Part shown: positions 46,964-55,717 of the stretch, piece by piece
Position numbering within the stretch: the first letter of the stretch is position 1
Layout of the letters: each line of letters opens with the position of its first letter
NCBI RefSeq assembly: GCF_000192745.1
Contig: NC_015259.1
Location: 1,813,001 to 1,877,000 of the forward strand
Origin: Polymorphum gilvum SL003B-26A1
GTDB lineage: Bacteria > Pseudomonadota > Alphaproteobacteria > Rhizobiales > Stappiaceae
DNA: 64,000 nt
Direction of reading: 5' to 3'
The notes under the pieces: model-generated
The model's input: only the letters and a program-made list of their open reading frames with translations
What the model was told of the DNA's origin: nothing
Databases searched by the model: none
Translations under genes and position numbers: made by a program

Positions 46964-47719
46964 CTATTGCGCAGCATAGCCTCCGTCGACGAGGTGATAG
47001 CTTCCGGTGATGAAGGAGGCCTGGTCCGACAGCAGGAACAGCGTCAGGTTGGCGACCTCGTGCGAGGCTCCAAGCCGGCCGATCGGATGCAGGCCGGCAA
47101 GACCGGTCAGTGTCGCCTCGTCCATCGCGTTCTCGACCAGCGGCGTCCTGATGAAGCCAGGACCGACGGCATTCACGCGAATGCCCTTGGCGGAATATTC
47201 CAGCGCGGCGCTCTTGGTCATGCCGACGAGCGCATGCTTCGTGGCGACATAGGCCGACGCATTGGCGAAGCCGTTCGTGCCCAAGATGGACGACATGTTC
47301 ACGATGGCGCCGCCACCGGTCTGCAGCATCGCGGCAATCTGGTATTTCATGCAGTAGAAGACGGAGTTGAGGTTGACGTCGAGAACCTGCTTCCACTCGT
47401 CTAGGCCGTAGTCTGCAAGGGGCTTCAGAGGGCCGCCGATGCCCGCGTTGTTGACCGCTCCATCCAGCCGACCGAAGGAAGAGAGGGTGAAGTCGACCAT
47501 GGCCTTCACGCTTTCCGGATCGCTGACGTCGATGGCGTAGGCCCGTGCCATGCCGCCGGCAGCCTCGATGCGGGCGACAACCGCTTCTGCGCCGGACAGG
47601 TTCAGATCCGCCACGACCGTCCTCGCCCCTGCCGCCGCGAGCTGTTCGGCGCAGGCCGCGCCGATCCCGGAGCCGGCTCCGGTCACGATTACGGTCTTGC
47701 CGTCGAATTCCTTGGTCAT
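46964..47719 (-). CDS. Short-chain dehydrogenase/reductase (classical SDR)
   Basis: A 251-residue classical SDR, an NAD(P)-dependent oxidoreductase. The dinucleotide-binding motif TGAGSGIG is at 13-20, Asp39 at the end of the second strand (VVADLN) favours NAD over NADP, and NNAG is at 90-93. The active site is Ser143 or Ser144, Tyr157 and Lys161 (YVATK). The C-terminal GSYHLVDGGYAAQ is typical. ATG 47719 has GGAGG 5-9 bases upstream. It is divergent from the patatin-like gene. The substrate cannot be told; families of this type handle hydroxy-acids, sugars or lipid intermediates. Confidence 0.93.
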   Translation of the reverse strand: MTKEFDGKTVIVTGAGSGIGAACAEQLAAAGARTVVADLNLSGAEAVVARIEAAGGMARAYAIDVSDPESVKAMVDFTLSSFGRLDGAVNNAGIGGPLKPLADYGLDEWKQVLDVNLNSVFYCMKYQIAAMLQTGGGAIVNMSSILGTNGFANASAYVATKHALVGMTKSAALEYSAKGIRVNAVGPGFIRTPLVENAMDEATLTGLAGLHPIGRLGASHEVANLTLFLLSDQASFITGSYHLVDGGYAAQ

Positions 47720-48009
47720 GGACACCTCCGTTCGGGGATTGTGATGCTGCTCCAGCGTGAGCACTTGGCGGGACCTTCCGACCGGAAGGCAGGCGACGAA
47801 GAGGCGTGCAGGCGGTCGACATCGAGCGGGACGGCGTCGAGTCGATAAGGACCTGCGGTGCCGAACTTTCAGCCTAGTCATCTTCTGTGGCGATTCCATG
47901 AGGGAGAGCCGCTGGCGCGCCTTGCCCAGCGGTGCTCGTGCGAGGACGCATGTACAGCGCGGCGAATTGGAGCGATGCTGTCACCGGTCGGGAGGGCCGA
48001 ATCGGCGTC

Positions 48010-50358
48010 ATGAAACAGGTCGAACTGCGTCTCGCGCTCGTCTTCTACGGCGGCGTTTCCCTGGCGATCTACATGCACGGGGTGAGCCGTGAAGTGCTGA
48101 ACCTCGTCAAGGCCTCCGCCTGCCACGGTGCGCGGGAGGCGCCGGACGGAACCTGTGCCGATCTGGCGCCGTCGGTGCGGGCCTACTTGGACCTGTTCGA
48201 AGCCTTCGAACCGGAGATCAAGCTGCGCGTGGTCGTCGACGCGATCGCCGGCGCTTCGGCGGGAGGCGTCAACGGGATCATGCTGGCGCGGGCGATCGCT
48301 CACGACCTGCCGCTCGAGTCCCATCGCGACCTGTGGCTCGCGAACGCTGATGTGACTCGTCTCGCCAAGCCGCAGGACGGGCTGACCCGTTACCTGAAAA
48401 GCGGCATGTCGCCGGTGTTCGACCGGATGATCACCTCCGGGCTTAAGTCGCAGATCGAAAGCGTCGAGACGCGGGAAAAGCTCCGGCTGCTGACCCAGTC
48501 GCGCTGGTTCACGCCGCCCTTTTCGGGATCGCGCTTCATCGGCTGGATGCTGGATGCCTGCGCCGAAATGGACAAGCATTGGCGTGAAGGGGCGACCCTG
48601 GTGCCGCGCGGCCAGACCTTGGACCTGTTCGTCACGCTGACCGACTATCATGGCAAGCGCCAGCGCATCACGCTCGACGATCCGGCCTTCATCGAGGAAT
48701 GGGAGCACAGGAGAATCCTGAAATTTTCCTGCCGCCACCGTACGCCGGGCATGATCGAGAGTGCGCTGGAGCCGCACTATGTCCCCGATCTCGTGTTCGC
48801 CGCCCGCGCGACCTCTTCCTTTCCCGGCGCTTTCGCTCCCGCCACCATCGGCGAAATGGATGCCGTGCTGGAGCAGCGTGGCGAAGTCTGGTTCAACCGG
48901 GCAAAGTTCATCCGCGACACGCTGGGCGGAGAGGAGCGCGACATGATGCGCCGCTGTTTCGTCGACGGCAGCGTGGTCATGAACAAGCCGTTCGCTCCCG
49001 TGATCGAGGCGATCGAGGAGCGCCCGGCGATGCGCGAGGTCGTCCGCCGGCTGGTCTACGTCGATCCTGCCCCGTCGGCCGGGTCGTCGGGGGTGCTGGA
49101 AGGCGAGACCGTGCCGGGATTTTTCCGGGTCATCCTGGCCTCGCTTGCCCATATTCCGCGCAACGAACCGGTCGGCGACGATCTCAAGGCCATCGAGGCG
49201 AAGAACCGCCGGGCGCGGCGGCTGGGCGAACTGATCAGCGCGGCCGACCCGCTGGTGGAGGCCGAGGTCAATCGGCTGTTGCCGCCTGACGACGCCGAAC
49301 CGCCAACCGTCGACGAACTGGCCGCGTGCCGCGCCAAGGCCAACGAGGTCGCGCATGCCCAGGCCGGCTATGCCTATCTGAGCTATCAGACGCTCAAGCT
49401 GCAATCGCTCGCCGAGCGGCTTGCGGCGCTGATCGCCGCTCTTGCCCATCGCGCCGGAGTACTCCTTTCCGAGGAGGTCGCCGTGGAGGCGATCCGGTCC
49501 CGGCTGCGCGAGGTCAACGGTGCGACCGGTTCGACGAAGAGGTCGGACACCATCATCGGGTTCCTGCGCGGCCTCGACGTCGATTACCGCATCCGCCGCC
49601 TGCGTTTCGTCGTCCGCAAGCTGAACGGCTTCTATCAGGTTCGCGCCCGTGAGGCGGCCGCGCAGAATCCGGATGATCTCGACGCTCTGAAGAGCGAACT
49701 TTACGAGCAGGTCGATCGTCTCACGCAGCGCTGGTCTGGCGGGTTCTATGCGTCCGAACTCTGCGAATTGGCTGCCGCGTTCGCTCGGTCGCCGACAACC
49801 GGGACGCTCGGCACGGTGCTGGACCGGCTGGCGACCGCCATGGACCTCGGTGGTCTCGATCGGCTGCACGACGATATTTTCGCCGTCATGACCTACAACT
49901 ATCTGGTTCCGTCGCTGCGTCAGGCGCTCACTCGCGCCTATGTCGGCTTTGCCTTCTACGACCTCGTCACACTGCCGGTGTTCCAGCGCAACGACTTTTC
50001 AGAGGTGAACGAAACCCTGGTCGACCGGATCAGCCCGAATGACGCGACCTTGCTGTGCGACGACGGCTTCGCGCTCAAAGGCTTGGCGCTCAACATGTTT
50101 GGCGCGTTCTTCAACCGGTCCTGGCGCGAGCACGACTACCTGTGGGGGCGTCTGAGCGCGGCGGACCGGCTGGTCGGGATCATCCAGTCGTCGATCGGCG
50201 CGCGCCGCATGCCGCCCGAACGCGAACAGGCCCTGCGCAAGAAGCTGTTCCTCGCCATCCTTGAGGAGGAAAGGGACTACCTGACGGCCGATCCGGACCT
50301 GATCGCTCAGGTCCGTGCTCTGGTCGAGGCCCGTTTCCGGCCGGCCTCGGCGGCTTGA
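48010..50358 (+). CDS. Large patatin-like phospholipase-family protein
   Basis: A 782-residue protein with an N-terminal patatin-type lipid acyl hydrolase domain. The oxyanion-loop segment LALVFYGGVSLAIYMHG (8-24), nucleophile elbow GASAGG (81-86, catalytic Ser83) and VDGSV (Asp near 319) form the catalytic set. The extra 400 residues resemble the family of bacterial patatin-related proteins (TIGR03607 type); no signal peptide or membrane helix is clear. ATG 48010 begins at the conserved MKQVELRLALVFYGG; GGGAGGG is 13 bases upstream. In-frame starts further up (47932) are less like the family. It probably cleaves acyl chains from lipids, but its substrate is unknown. Confidence 0.88.
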   Translation: MKQVELRLALVFYGGVSLAIYMHGVSREVLNLVKASACHGAREAPDGTCADLAPSVRAYLDLFEAFEPEIKLRVVVDAIAGASAGGVNGIMLARAIAHDLPLESHRDLWLANADVTRLAKPQDGLTRYLKSGMSPVFDRMITSGLKSQIESVETREKLRLLTQSRWFTPPFSGSRFIGWMLDACAEMDKHWREGATLVPRGQTLDLFVTLTDYHGKRQRITLDDPAFIEEWEHRRILKFSCRHRTPGMIESALEPHYVPDLVFAARATSSFPGAFAPATIGEMDAVLEQRGEVWFNRAKFIRDTLGGEERDMMRRCFVDGSVVMNKPFAPVIEAIEERPAMREVVRRLVYVDPAPSAGSSGVLEGETVPGFFRVILASLAHIPRNEPVGDDLKAIEAKNRRARRLGELISAADPLVEAEVNRLLPPDDAEPPTVDELAACRAKANEVAHAQAGYAYLSYQTLKLQSLAERLAALIAALAHRAGVLLSEEVAVEAIRSRLREVNGATGSTKRSDTIIGFLRGLDVDYRIRRLRFVVRKLNGFYQVRAREAAAQNPDDLDALKSELYEQVDRLTQRWSGGFYASELCELAAAFARSPTTGTLGTVLDRLATAMDLGGLDRLHDDIFAVMTYNYLVPSLRQALTRAYVGFAFYDLVTLPVFQRNDFSEVNETLVDRISPNDATLLCDDGFALKGLALNMFGAFFNRSWREHDYLWGRLSAADRLVGIIQSSIGARRMPPEREQALRKKLFLAILEEERDYLTADPDLIAQVRALVEARFRPASAA

Positions 50359-50486
50359 GTGGCGCGAGCGGCCGGGATCGTCCGCGTGCGCCGCGCCGAC
50401 TTATCCCCTCACAGGCCTGTCCGCGCGGCCGGCCGGACATGTTTGGTTTCGCCCCGCGGCAGATCCGTGTCACTGCGATCTCATCA

Positions 50487-50508
50487 TGCGTCACGCACAT
50501 GGTATAGT
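50487..50508 (+). promoter_or_regulatory. Extended -10 promoter with adjoining palindrome before the first hydroxylase gene
   Basis: TGGTATAGT (50500-50508) matches the extended -10 pattern TGnTATAAT with one change. Just upstream, TGCGT-C-ACGCA (50487-50497) is a short perfect palindrome in the spacer, a place where a repressor or activator could bind. The start codon lies about 35 bases downstream. No good -35 is seen. Confidence 0.5.
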
Positions 50509-50542
50509 GTAATTGAACATCCTCCCCTGATTCAGGTTCGGC

Positions 50543-51334
50543 ATGATCGATTTCGCATTCCTTCCCGACGACTGGCGCGGATTTGCGCTCCTATGGGCCG
50601 GCACCTATGCGGTGCTGATGGCGATCTATTTCGGCCTCGGGTCGGTCCTGGTTATCCTCAACCGCAGGCATCCGGAACGCCGCATCCAGGAGCGCACGCG
50701 CTCCACCCGCGATCGCAAGGATATCCGACAGAGCGTGATCGCGCTGGCGCTGATATCGGTCTATGTCGCCGGCGGCCTGTTCGCCCAGGCGGCCGGCTGG
50801 ACGCTGTTTGCCGTCGGGGAGACCACAGTGTGGTCGTTCGTCGGCTGGCTCGTCGTCTCCTTCGTGCTCTACGACGCCTGGTTCTACTGGGGGCACCGGG
50901 CGATGCACACGAAATTCCTCTATCGGTTCCATGAGTTGCACCACCGGTCGATCACGCCGACCACCTGGAGCAACAACTCTGATTCGCTGGTCGGGGCGAG
51001 CGTCGAGCAGGGCTATTTCCTGGTCGTGCCGCTGCTCCTGCCGATCCCGCCGGAGGTGCTGATCCTGCACAAGCTCTACGACCAGGTGACGGGCATGATC
51101 AGCCACTGCGGCTACGAATATTTCGCCGGACCGGGTGCGCGGACCCCATGGCCGGGGCTGTGCACGATCTTCCACGACCAGCACCATTCCAATTTCCGCT
51201 GCAACTACGGCAATACCTTCTCGTTCTGGGACCGCTGGATGGGGACGCTGCATCCCCGCTACGACGGGCTGGTGCAGCGCTTCGAGACGATCGGCAAGGA
51301 CAAGGCGCCGACGTCCTCCGAAACGGGGCGGTGA
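50543..51334 (+). CDS. Fatty acid hydroxylase/sterol desaturase-superfamily membrane protein, copy 1
   Basis: A 263-residue integral membrane di-iron protein. Four or so membrane helices surround the histidine boxes HRAMH (118-122), HELHH (130-134) and HDQHH (211-215), with His188 between, the ligand set of the fatty acid hydroxylase superfamily. Such enzymes hydroxylate or desaturate lipids, carotenoids or sterols using oxygen. The cytoplasmic loop contains RRHPERRIQE, shared with the next gene. It has its own predicted promoter at 50500. It is a paralogue of the gene at 51483: same length, same motif spacing. The substrate is unknown; a sterol role is not implied. Confidence 0.9.
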   Translation: MIDFAFLPDDWRGFALLWAGTYAVLMAIYFGLGSVLVILNRRHPERRIQERTRSTRDRKDIRQSVIALALISVYVAGGLFAQAAGWTLFAVGETTVWSFVGWLVVSFVLYDAWFYWGHRAMHTKFLYRFHELHHRSITPTTWSNNSDSLVGASVEQGYFLVVPLLLPIPPEVLILHKLYDQVTGMISHCGYEYFAGPGARTPWPGLCTIFHDQHHSNFRCNYGNTFSFWDRWMGTLHPRYDGLVQRFETIGKDKAPTSSETGR

Positions 51335-51482
51335 GGCGGCAAGGGAGGGTAGCCTGCCTCATGGCAGGCGGGCAGATCGCACGTTGACCTTTGCAGCCGC
51401 CCGTGCGACCGAGTGAGACATTGACCTATGCGGTCCCGTATCGGCTACCGTGGCGCAGATTTGACGAAGGGATGACAGGCTG

Positions 51483-52274
51483 ATGGGCATGGTCTCCGGA
51501 TGGCTCGACACGCTGATCGAGTTCCTGCCGTATTACGTCGCGGTCTACGGGATCAACGTGTTCCTCTATTTCGCCACCGGCTGGGTTCTGGTGACGATCC
51601 AGAACCGGCACCCCGAGCGGCGGATCCAGCAGCACCGGCGCGGCGAGAAGCGCAGAGGCAAGGAAATCCGCCAGAGCGTGCTGTCGCTGACGGTCACCGG
51701 CGGCTGCCTCGCCGGCGGTATCTTCGCCTCCGTCAAGGGCTGGACCTTCGTCGAGCCGCTGCCGCTGACCTGGTGGTCGGCGATCCTGATGTTCGTGGTC
51801 TCGGTCATCGCCTTCGACGCCTGGTTCTACTGGGCGCACCGGTTCATGCACACAAAGCTGATGTACCGGTTCCATGCCGAACACCACCGTTCGGTGGCGC
51901 CGACGGTGTGGAGCACCTATTCCGACGACCTCGTCGATGCCTTCGTCATGCAGAGCTATTACCTGTGGGCCGTGTTCATCCTGCCGATCCCGGTCGAGGT
52001 GCTGATCGTCCACCGGCTGTGGGACCATTTCAACGGCACCATCGGCCATTCCGGCTTCGAGTTCTGGGCGTCGCCGTTGTCGCGCATGCCCTCGCCGATG
52101 GTGTGCGTGACCTTCCACGACCAGCACCACTCGCGCTTCAAGTACAACTACGCCAATTTCTTCTCGTTCTGGGACCGGGTCTGCGACACCATCGATCCGA
52201 AGTACGATGACACGGTCAGGTATTTCGAGGCGCTGGGGGACAAGGCGGAGCGCAAGCGGGCGGCGGCGGAATGA
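51483..52274 (+). CDS. Fatty acid hydroxylase/sterol desaturase-superfamily membrane protein, copy 2
   Basis: A second 263-residue member, one residue out of register with copy 1: HRFMH (119-123), HAEHH (131-135), HDQHH (212-216), His189, and the shared loop NRHPERRIQQ (41-50). The N-terminal helix differs strongly from copy 1, while the catalytic half is close. The two therefore come from an old tandem duplication and may act on different positions or substrates. TTGACC occurs twice upstream (51385 and 51421), but no convincing -10 follows. ATG 51483 is preceded by GAAGGGATG at good spacing. A 16-base GC palindrome (52275-52290) starts right after its stop. Confidence 0.9.
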   Translation: MGMVSGWLDTLIEFLPYYVAVYGINVFLYFATGWVLVTIQNRHPERRIQQHRRGEKRRGKEIRQSVLSLTVTGGCLAGGIFASVKGWTFVEPLPLTWWSAILMFVVSVIAFDAWFYWAHRFMHTKLMYRFHAEHHRSVAPTVWSTYSDDLVDAFVMQSYYLWAVFILPIPVEVLIVHRLWDHFNGTIGHSGFEFWASPLSRMPSPMVCVTFHDQHHSRFKYNYANFFSFWDRVCDTIDPKYDDTVRYFEALGDKAERKRAAAE

Positions 52275-52290
52275 GCGGCCGGCCGGCCGC
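52275..52290. repeat. 16-base GC palindrome after the second hydroxylase gene
   Basis: GCGGCCGGCCGGCCGC is a perfect self-complementary sequence starting immediately after the stop codon. It could fold back in RNA as a short stable stem but has no T-run. Confidence 0.5.
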
Positions 52291-52312
52291 GGTTCCGACG
52301 GCGGGTGTCTAG

Positions 52313-52540
52313 ATGCTTGAGTTTCTTGACAAGATCCCCCTGGCGGGGCTGGCGCTTGTGGCCTTCGTGCTGGGTCTGGCGCCGTTCTATCCCGAGCCGC
52401 ATCTGGTGGAGAAGCTGCGCATGCTGGTCCAGGGCCAGTTGCGCAAGCCGATCGATATTTTCGACCTCCTCTGGCATTCTTGGCCGCTGGTCCTCGTCGT
52501 CCTGAAGCTGGTGCGCATGCGCCAGACCGGCGCACTGTAG
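52313..52540 (+). CDS. Small conserved membrane protein of unknown function
   Basis: A 75-residue protein with one N-terminal membrane helix (about 6-25, LAGLALVAFVLGLAPF) and a second hydrophobic stretch near the end (LLWHSWPLVLVVLKLV, 52-67). The middle, PEPHLVEKLRMLVQGQLRKP, is strongly patterned and I recall similar short proteins in many proteobacteria, where they are often mislabelled as transporters. The function is not known. It lies 38 bases after the second hydroxylase and 21 before crcB, all on the same strand, so it may be co-transcribed with either. Confidence 0.75.
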   Translation: MLEFLDKIPLAGLALVAFVLGLAPFYPEPHLVEKLRMLVQGQLRKPIDIFDLLWHSWPLVLVVLKLVRMRQTGAL

Positions 52541-52561
52541 CGGCCGCAACGGGGGAGGGGG

Positions 52562-52942
52562 ATGACCAATCTGCTTGTGGTGGCGTTCGGCGGCGCGGCG
52601 GGGGCGGTCAGCCGGCATCTGGTGTCGATGGCCTTGCTGCGCCTTGCCGGCCCCGGCTTTCCCTGGGGTACGCTGGTTGTCAATGTCGCCGGATCGCTGG
52701 CGATGGGCGTCTTCATCGGCGTCCTGGCCCGTCACGGCGGCGGCTCGAATGCGCTCAGGTTGCTCGTGGCGACCGGATTTCTGGGTGGATTCACAACGTT
52801 TTCGGCCTTTTCGCTCGACTTCGCCGTGCTGTGGCAGCGCGGCGAGACGGGACCGGCGCTGGCCTATGCCGGGGTGTCCGTGGCGCTGTCGCTGCTGGCC
52901 GTGTTCGCCGGCCTGGCGGCGGCGCGCGCGCTGCTGTCGTGA
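52562..52942 (+). CDS. crcB: Fluoride ion channel CrcB/Fluc
   Basis: A 126-residue CrcB protein. Two copies form an antiparallel dimeric channel in the inner membrane that lets toxic fluoride escape. Four membrane helices can be seen. Diagnostic features are GGAAGAVSRHL (10-20) with the conserved Arg, GTLVVNVAGSLAMGVF (with the pore Asn) and TGFLGGFTTFSAFSLDF, the sodium-binding and Phe-box segment. GGGGGAGGGGG gives a strong ribosome-binding site. I see no fluoride riboswitch upstream; the gap of 21 bases is too short. It precedes the RluA-family gene, as in many relatives. Confidence 0.94.
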   Translation: MTNLLVVAFGGAAGAVSRHLVSMALLRLAGPGFPWGTLVVNVAGSLAMGVFIGVLARHGGGSNALRLLVATGFLGGFTTFSAFSLDFAVLWQRGETGPALAYAGVSVALSLLAVFAGLAAARALLS

Positions 52943-53110
52943 TCCGGAAGGCTTTGCAAAGCCCGGCCAAGGCGCCTATATGGCGGTCCTGAACCCGTCC
53001 TGAACGTGTCCTGAATCCCTCCGGCGCGACTGTTAAGACTCGCCGGATCGCTGCCGGACTCCCGCCGGGCCTCTGCCGGGGGCCTGCGACGGCGAAACGA
53101 GAAGACCGCA

Positions 53111-54115
53111 ATGGCCGCAATCGAGCTGAAAACCGTCACCGCCGACGAGGCCGGCATGCGCCTCGACCGCTGGTTCAAGAGCCACTATCCCGGCCTCGGC
53201 TTCGGCCACCTGCAGAAGCTGCTGCGTACCGGTCAGGTGCGCGTCGACGGCAAGCGTGCCGACAGCGCGACCCGGCTGGCGACCGGCCAGAGCGTGCGCG
53301 TGCCGCCGCTCGGCGTCGTGGTCGCCGCCGACGACACGAAGAACGCCAGGCCGAAATCCTCCAGGCTGATCGCCGACGACCGCAAGGCGGTCGAGGACAT
53401 GATCCTCTATGAGGACGACCAGGTGATGGTACTGAACAAGCCAGCCGGTCTTGCCGTGCAGGGCGGCTCGGGCCTGTCGCGCCACCTCGATGGCATGCTC
53501 GACGCCTTCACCAACAAGAAGGGCGAGAAGCCGCGCCTGGTGCACCGGCTCGACCGGGAGACCTCCGGCGTGCTGCTGGTCGCCAAGACGCGCAAGGCGG
53601 CGCAGGAACTGACCCGGGCCTTCCGCCAGCGCTCGACGCGCAAGATCTACTGGGCGCTTCTCGCCGGCGTGCCGAAGCCGCGCCAAGGCCGCATCTCGAC
53701 CTATCTCGCCCGCGACGAGGGCAGCGAGAAGATGAAGGTCGCCCGCCACGGCGACGACGAGGCGCAGCACGCCGTGTCGCTCTATTCGGTGGTGGAGCAG
53801 TCGGCGCAGAAGCTCGCCTGGGTGTCGCTGCGGCCGGTGACCGGCCGCACGCACCAGCTCAGGGCGCATGCCGCGCACATCGGGCATCCGATCGTCGGCG
53901 ACGACAAGTACTTCAACATCGAGAACTGGGAGCTGCCCGGCGGCATCCAGAACCGCCTGCATCTGCTCGCCCGCCGCATCGTCATCCCGCACCCGTCCGG
54001 CCACGGCACGATCGACGTCTCGGCGCCGCTGCCGCCGCACATGCAACAGAGCTGGAACCTGCTCGGTTTCGACGCCTCCGACTACGATCCGGACGTGAGC
54101 GATCCGGAGGAGTGA
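53111..54115 (+). CDS. RluA-family 23S rRNA pseudouridine synthase (RluC-like)
   Basis: A 334-residue pseudouridine synthase. An S4 RNA-binding domain (about 15-75, RLDRWFKSHYPGLGFGHLQK) precedes the catalytic domain with VLNKPAGLAVQGGSG (107-121) and HRLDRETSG (145-153), whose Asp148 is the nucleophile. GRTHQLRAHAAHIGHPIVGD is the conserved C-terminal box. The S4 domain plus length suggests RluC or RluD rather than RluA; RluC (positions 955, 2504, 2580 of 23S rRNA) is the usual annotation in this place, but the sequence alone does not separate them. It lies 168 bases after crcB. Confidence 0.92.
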   Translation: MAAIELKTVTADEAGMRLDRWFKSHYPGLGFGHLQKLLRTGQVRVDGKRADSATRLATGQSVRVPPLGVVVAADDTKNARPKSSRLIADDRKAVEDMILYEDDQVMVLNKPAGLAVQGGSGLSRHLDGMLDAFTNKKGEKPRLVHRLDRETSGVLLVAKTRKAAQELTRAFRQRSTRKIYWALLAGVPKPRQGRISTYLARDEGSEKMKVARHGDDEAQHAVSLYSVVEQSAQKLAWVSLRPVTGRTHQLRAHAAHIGHPIVGDDKYFNIENWELPGGIQNRLHLLARRIVIPHPSGHGTIDVSAPLPPHMQQSWNLLGFDASDYDPDVSDPEE

Positions 54116-54387
54116 GGCGACGGCTCCGGTCGGCCGGGCAGCAGCGCCTCGAAAAAAAACGCCAGAAAGCGGGGCGTCATCCGTATCACTGCGGAACCTT
54201 TCCGGAAACCGGACGTTGACGGCCTGCCGGCGGCAGTGTCCGGCCGTCTTTCGGCGGCCGACCGGCACCCGATATCCGGGCCTGCGGTGTCGACAGACCC
54301 CGGGAGGGTCCACGAGAGCGCGCGCCGCCGGGGCGCAAACCGGCGGCGCAGGTCGAATCAAACGGGTGGGGGCGAGGGAAACCGACC

Positions 54388-55224
54388 GTGTTCGGGATCG
54401 GATCGTTCATCAAGCGCGGCGGACGCCGCGCCAACGATGCCTTGTTCAAGCTTCGCGGCAACCTGCTTCTCGAAGAGCCTTGCCGTTTCTACCAGGTCAT
54501 ACAGGCGGAAACGATCGGCATGGACTACCTGTTCCATCTCGATCGGTCGCGGCGCTGGCTCTATGTCGAGGTCCCCAAGGCCGCCTGCACGACGCTCAAG
54601 CTGCTGCTGCTGGACCTGCGCGGCCTGCAGCGTCCGGCGGATCCCCTGACGGTGCATGCCCGCACGGTGTCGCGCCTTCAGTCGCCGCGCATGGTCGGGC
54701 TGAGGCATTTCCAGGATATAGCGACGGCGCCCGACGCGCTGCGCTTCACCTTCGTGCGCCATCCCGTCGACCGGCTGCTGTCGTGCTACCGCGACAAGTT
54801 CCAGCCCTATCCGCTGGGCACGGGCGGCGGCGCCGTGAAGTTCGCCCGGCGCCACTTCGGCCGGGCGCTGGCGGGCATGGACCAGGACGCGCCGCTGCCG
54901 CTGGAGGCCTTCCTCGACATGGCCTGCGCGACCGCGCGTACGCCGCTCAACGGCCACTGGCTGGCGATGGACCTGATCGTGCCGAAGAGCCTGGAGTTCC
55001 ACCTCGTCGGCAAGGTCGAGCACCTGGCGGAGGATGTCGGGCGTCTTCTGCGCCTGATGGGCGAGGAGCGGGGCCTTCCGGAGGGGCTTGCCTGCGTCAA
55101 CGCCACGGCGGCGGCGGGAACACCGTCCGTCGACCGGCAGGCGCTCAGGCGGATCGAGACCGCTTATGCGGCGGATTTCGAGCGCTTCGACTACGATCCC
55201 GAGCGTTACGGCGACCGCCTTTGA
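54388..55224 (+). CDS. Sulfotransferase family 2-like protein
   Basis: A 278-residue protein of the sulfotransferase superfamily, which transfers sulfate from PAPS. The 5'-phosphosulfate-binding loop is VEVPKAACTTLKLLLLDL (60-77), and the 3'-phosphate segment is FVRHPVDRLLSCYRDKF (122-138), the pattern of family 2 (carbohydrate-type) enzymes. No signal peptide or membrane helix is seen, so it is probably cytoplasmic or membrane-associated, acting on a glycan or lipid acceptor. The start is a GTG at 54388 with GAGGGA upstream. The 272 bases before it show no other gene or signal I can support. It stands alone. Confidence 0.85.
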   Translation: MFGIGSFIKRGGRRANDALFKLRGNLLLEEPCRFYQVIQAETIGMDYLFHLDRSRRWLYVEVPKAACTTLKLLLLDLRGLQRPADPLTVHARTVSRLQSPRMVGLRHFQDIATAPDALRFTFVRHPVDRLLSCYRDKFQPYPLGTGGGAVKFARRHFGRALAGMDQDAPLPLEAFLDMACATARTPLNGHWLAMDLIVPKSLEFHLVGKVEHLAEDVGRLLRLMGEERGLPEGLACVNATAAAGTPSVDRQALRRIETAYAADFERFDYDPERYGDRL

Positions 55225-55284
55225 TCAGGCTATCCCTAGATCATATTCCTATCGATCAAGCGGTCCCCTTGATCGGAAAGCGCT

Positions 55285-55449
55285 CTAGTCGAACAGGGCG
55301 ATCAGCCCGACCGAGGCGACGAGGGCTACCAGCCCGCCGGCGGCGAGCTTCCAGGCGTCGCGCCGGCGCGTCAGCCCCGGCCAGCCGAGCGGCCGGATCA
55401 CCTGGATCGCGGCGAGCGCGAGAAGGAAGAGCAGCAGGGCCTTGGTCAC
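55285..55449 (-). CDS. 54-residue membrane protein of unknown function
   Basis: A tiny protein made of two membrane helices (residues 5-19, LLLFLLALAAIQVIR, and 36-51, LAAGGLVALVASVGLI) joined by a basic loop (PGLTRRRDAWK). The start is a GTG at 55449 with GGGAG just upstream. I recall similar 50-60 residue proteins with an IRPLGxPGLxRRRDxWK loop in Hyphomicrobiales, none with a known role. It lies between the sulfotransferase and the HAD gene, on the opposite strand to both. The pattern of two helices with a charged loop argues against a random frame. Confidence 0.6.
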   Translation of the reverse strand: MTKALLLFLLALAAIQVIRPLGWPGLTRRRDAWKLAAGGLVALVASVGLIALFD

Positions 55450-55717
55450 GGACGCTCCCACGGGTCGGTTGCCGACCGGCATAGCGGCTGGGACGCGGGA
55501 AGTCGAGGGGGCGGCCTGGCCGCGCGGGTTGCGCGGCTTCCTCGGGACGAGGTTTTGCACGGGGCGAGGCTGGACGGATCGCCGCGCGGGGGATGACCGC
55601 GTCAAAGGCAGAAGGCCCTGCGCGGCACCGGACCTTGACCGGCGCGGCAAAAACGGCCACATGCGGGCTTGTTACCACCCCTGAGGCGGCATCGCCGCGA
55701 GAAAGACCGGCAGTTCC

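Noticed and set aside
52520-52562. Fluoride riboswitch before crcB
   Set aside because: Only 21 bases separate crcB from the preceding gene, too few for the structure, and no matching fold was seen.
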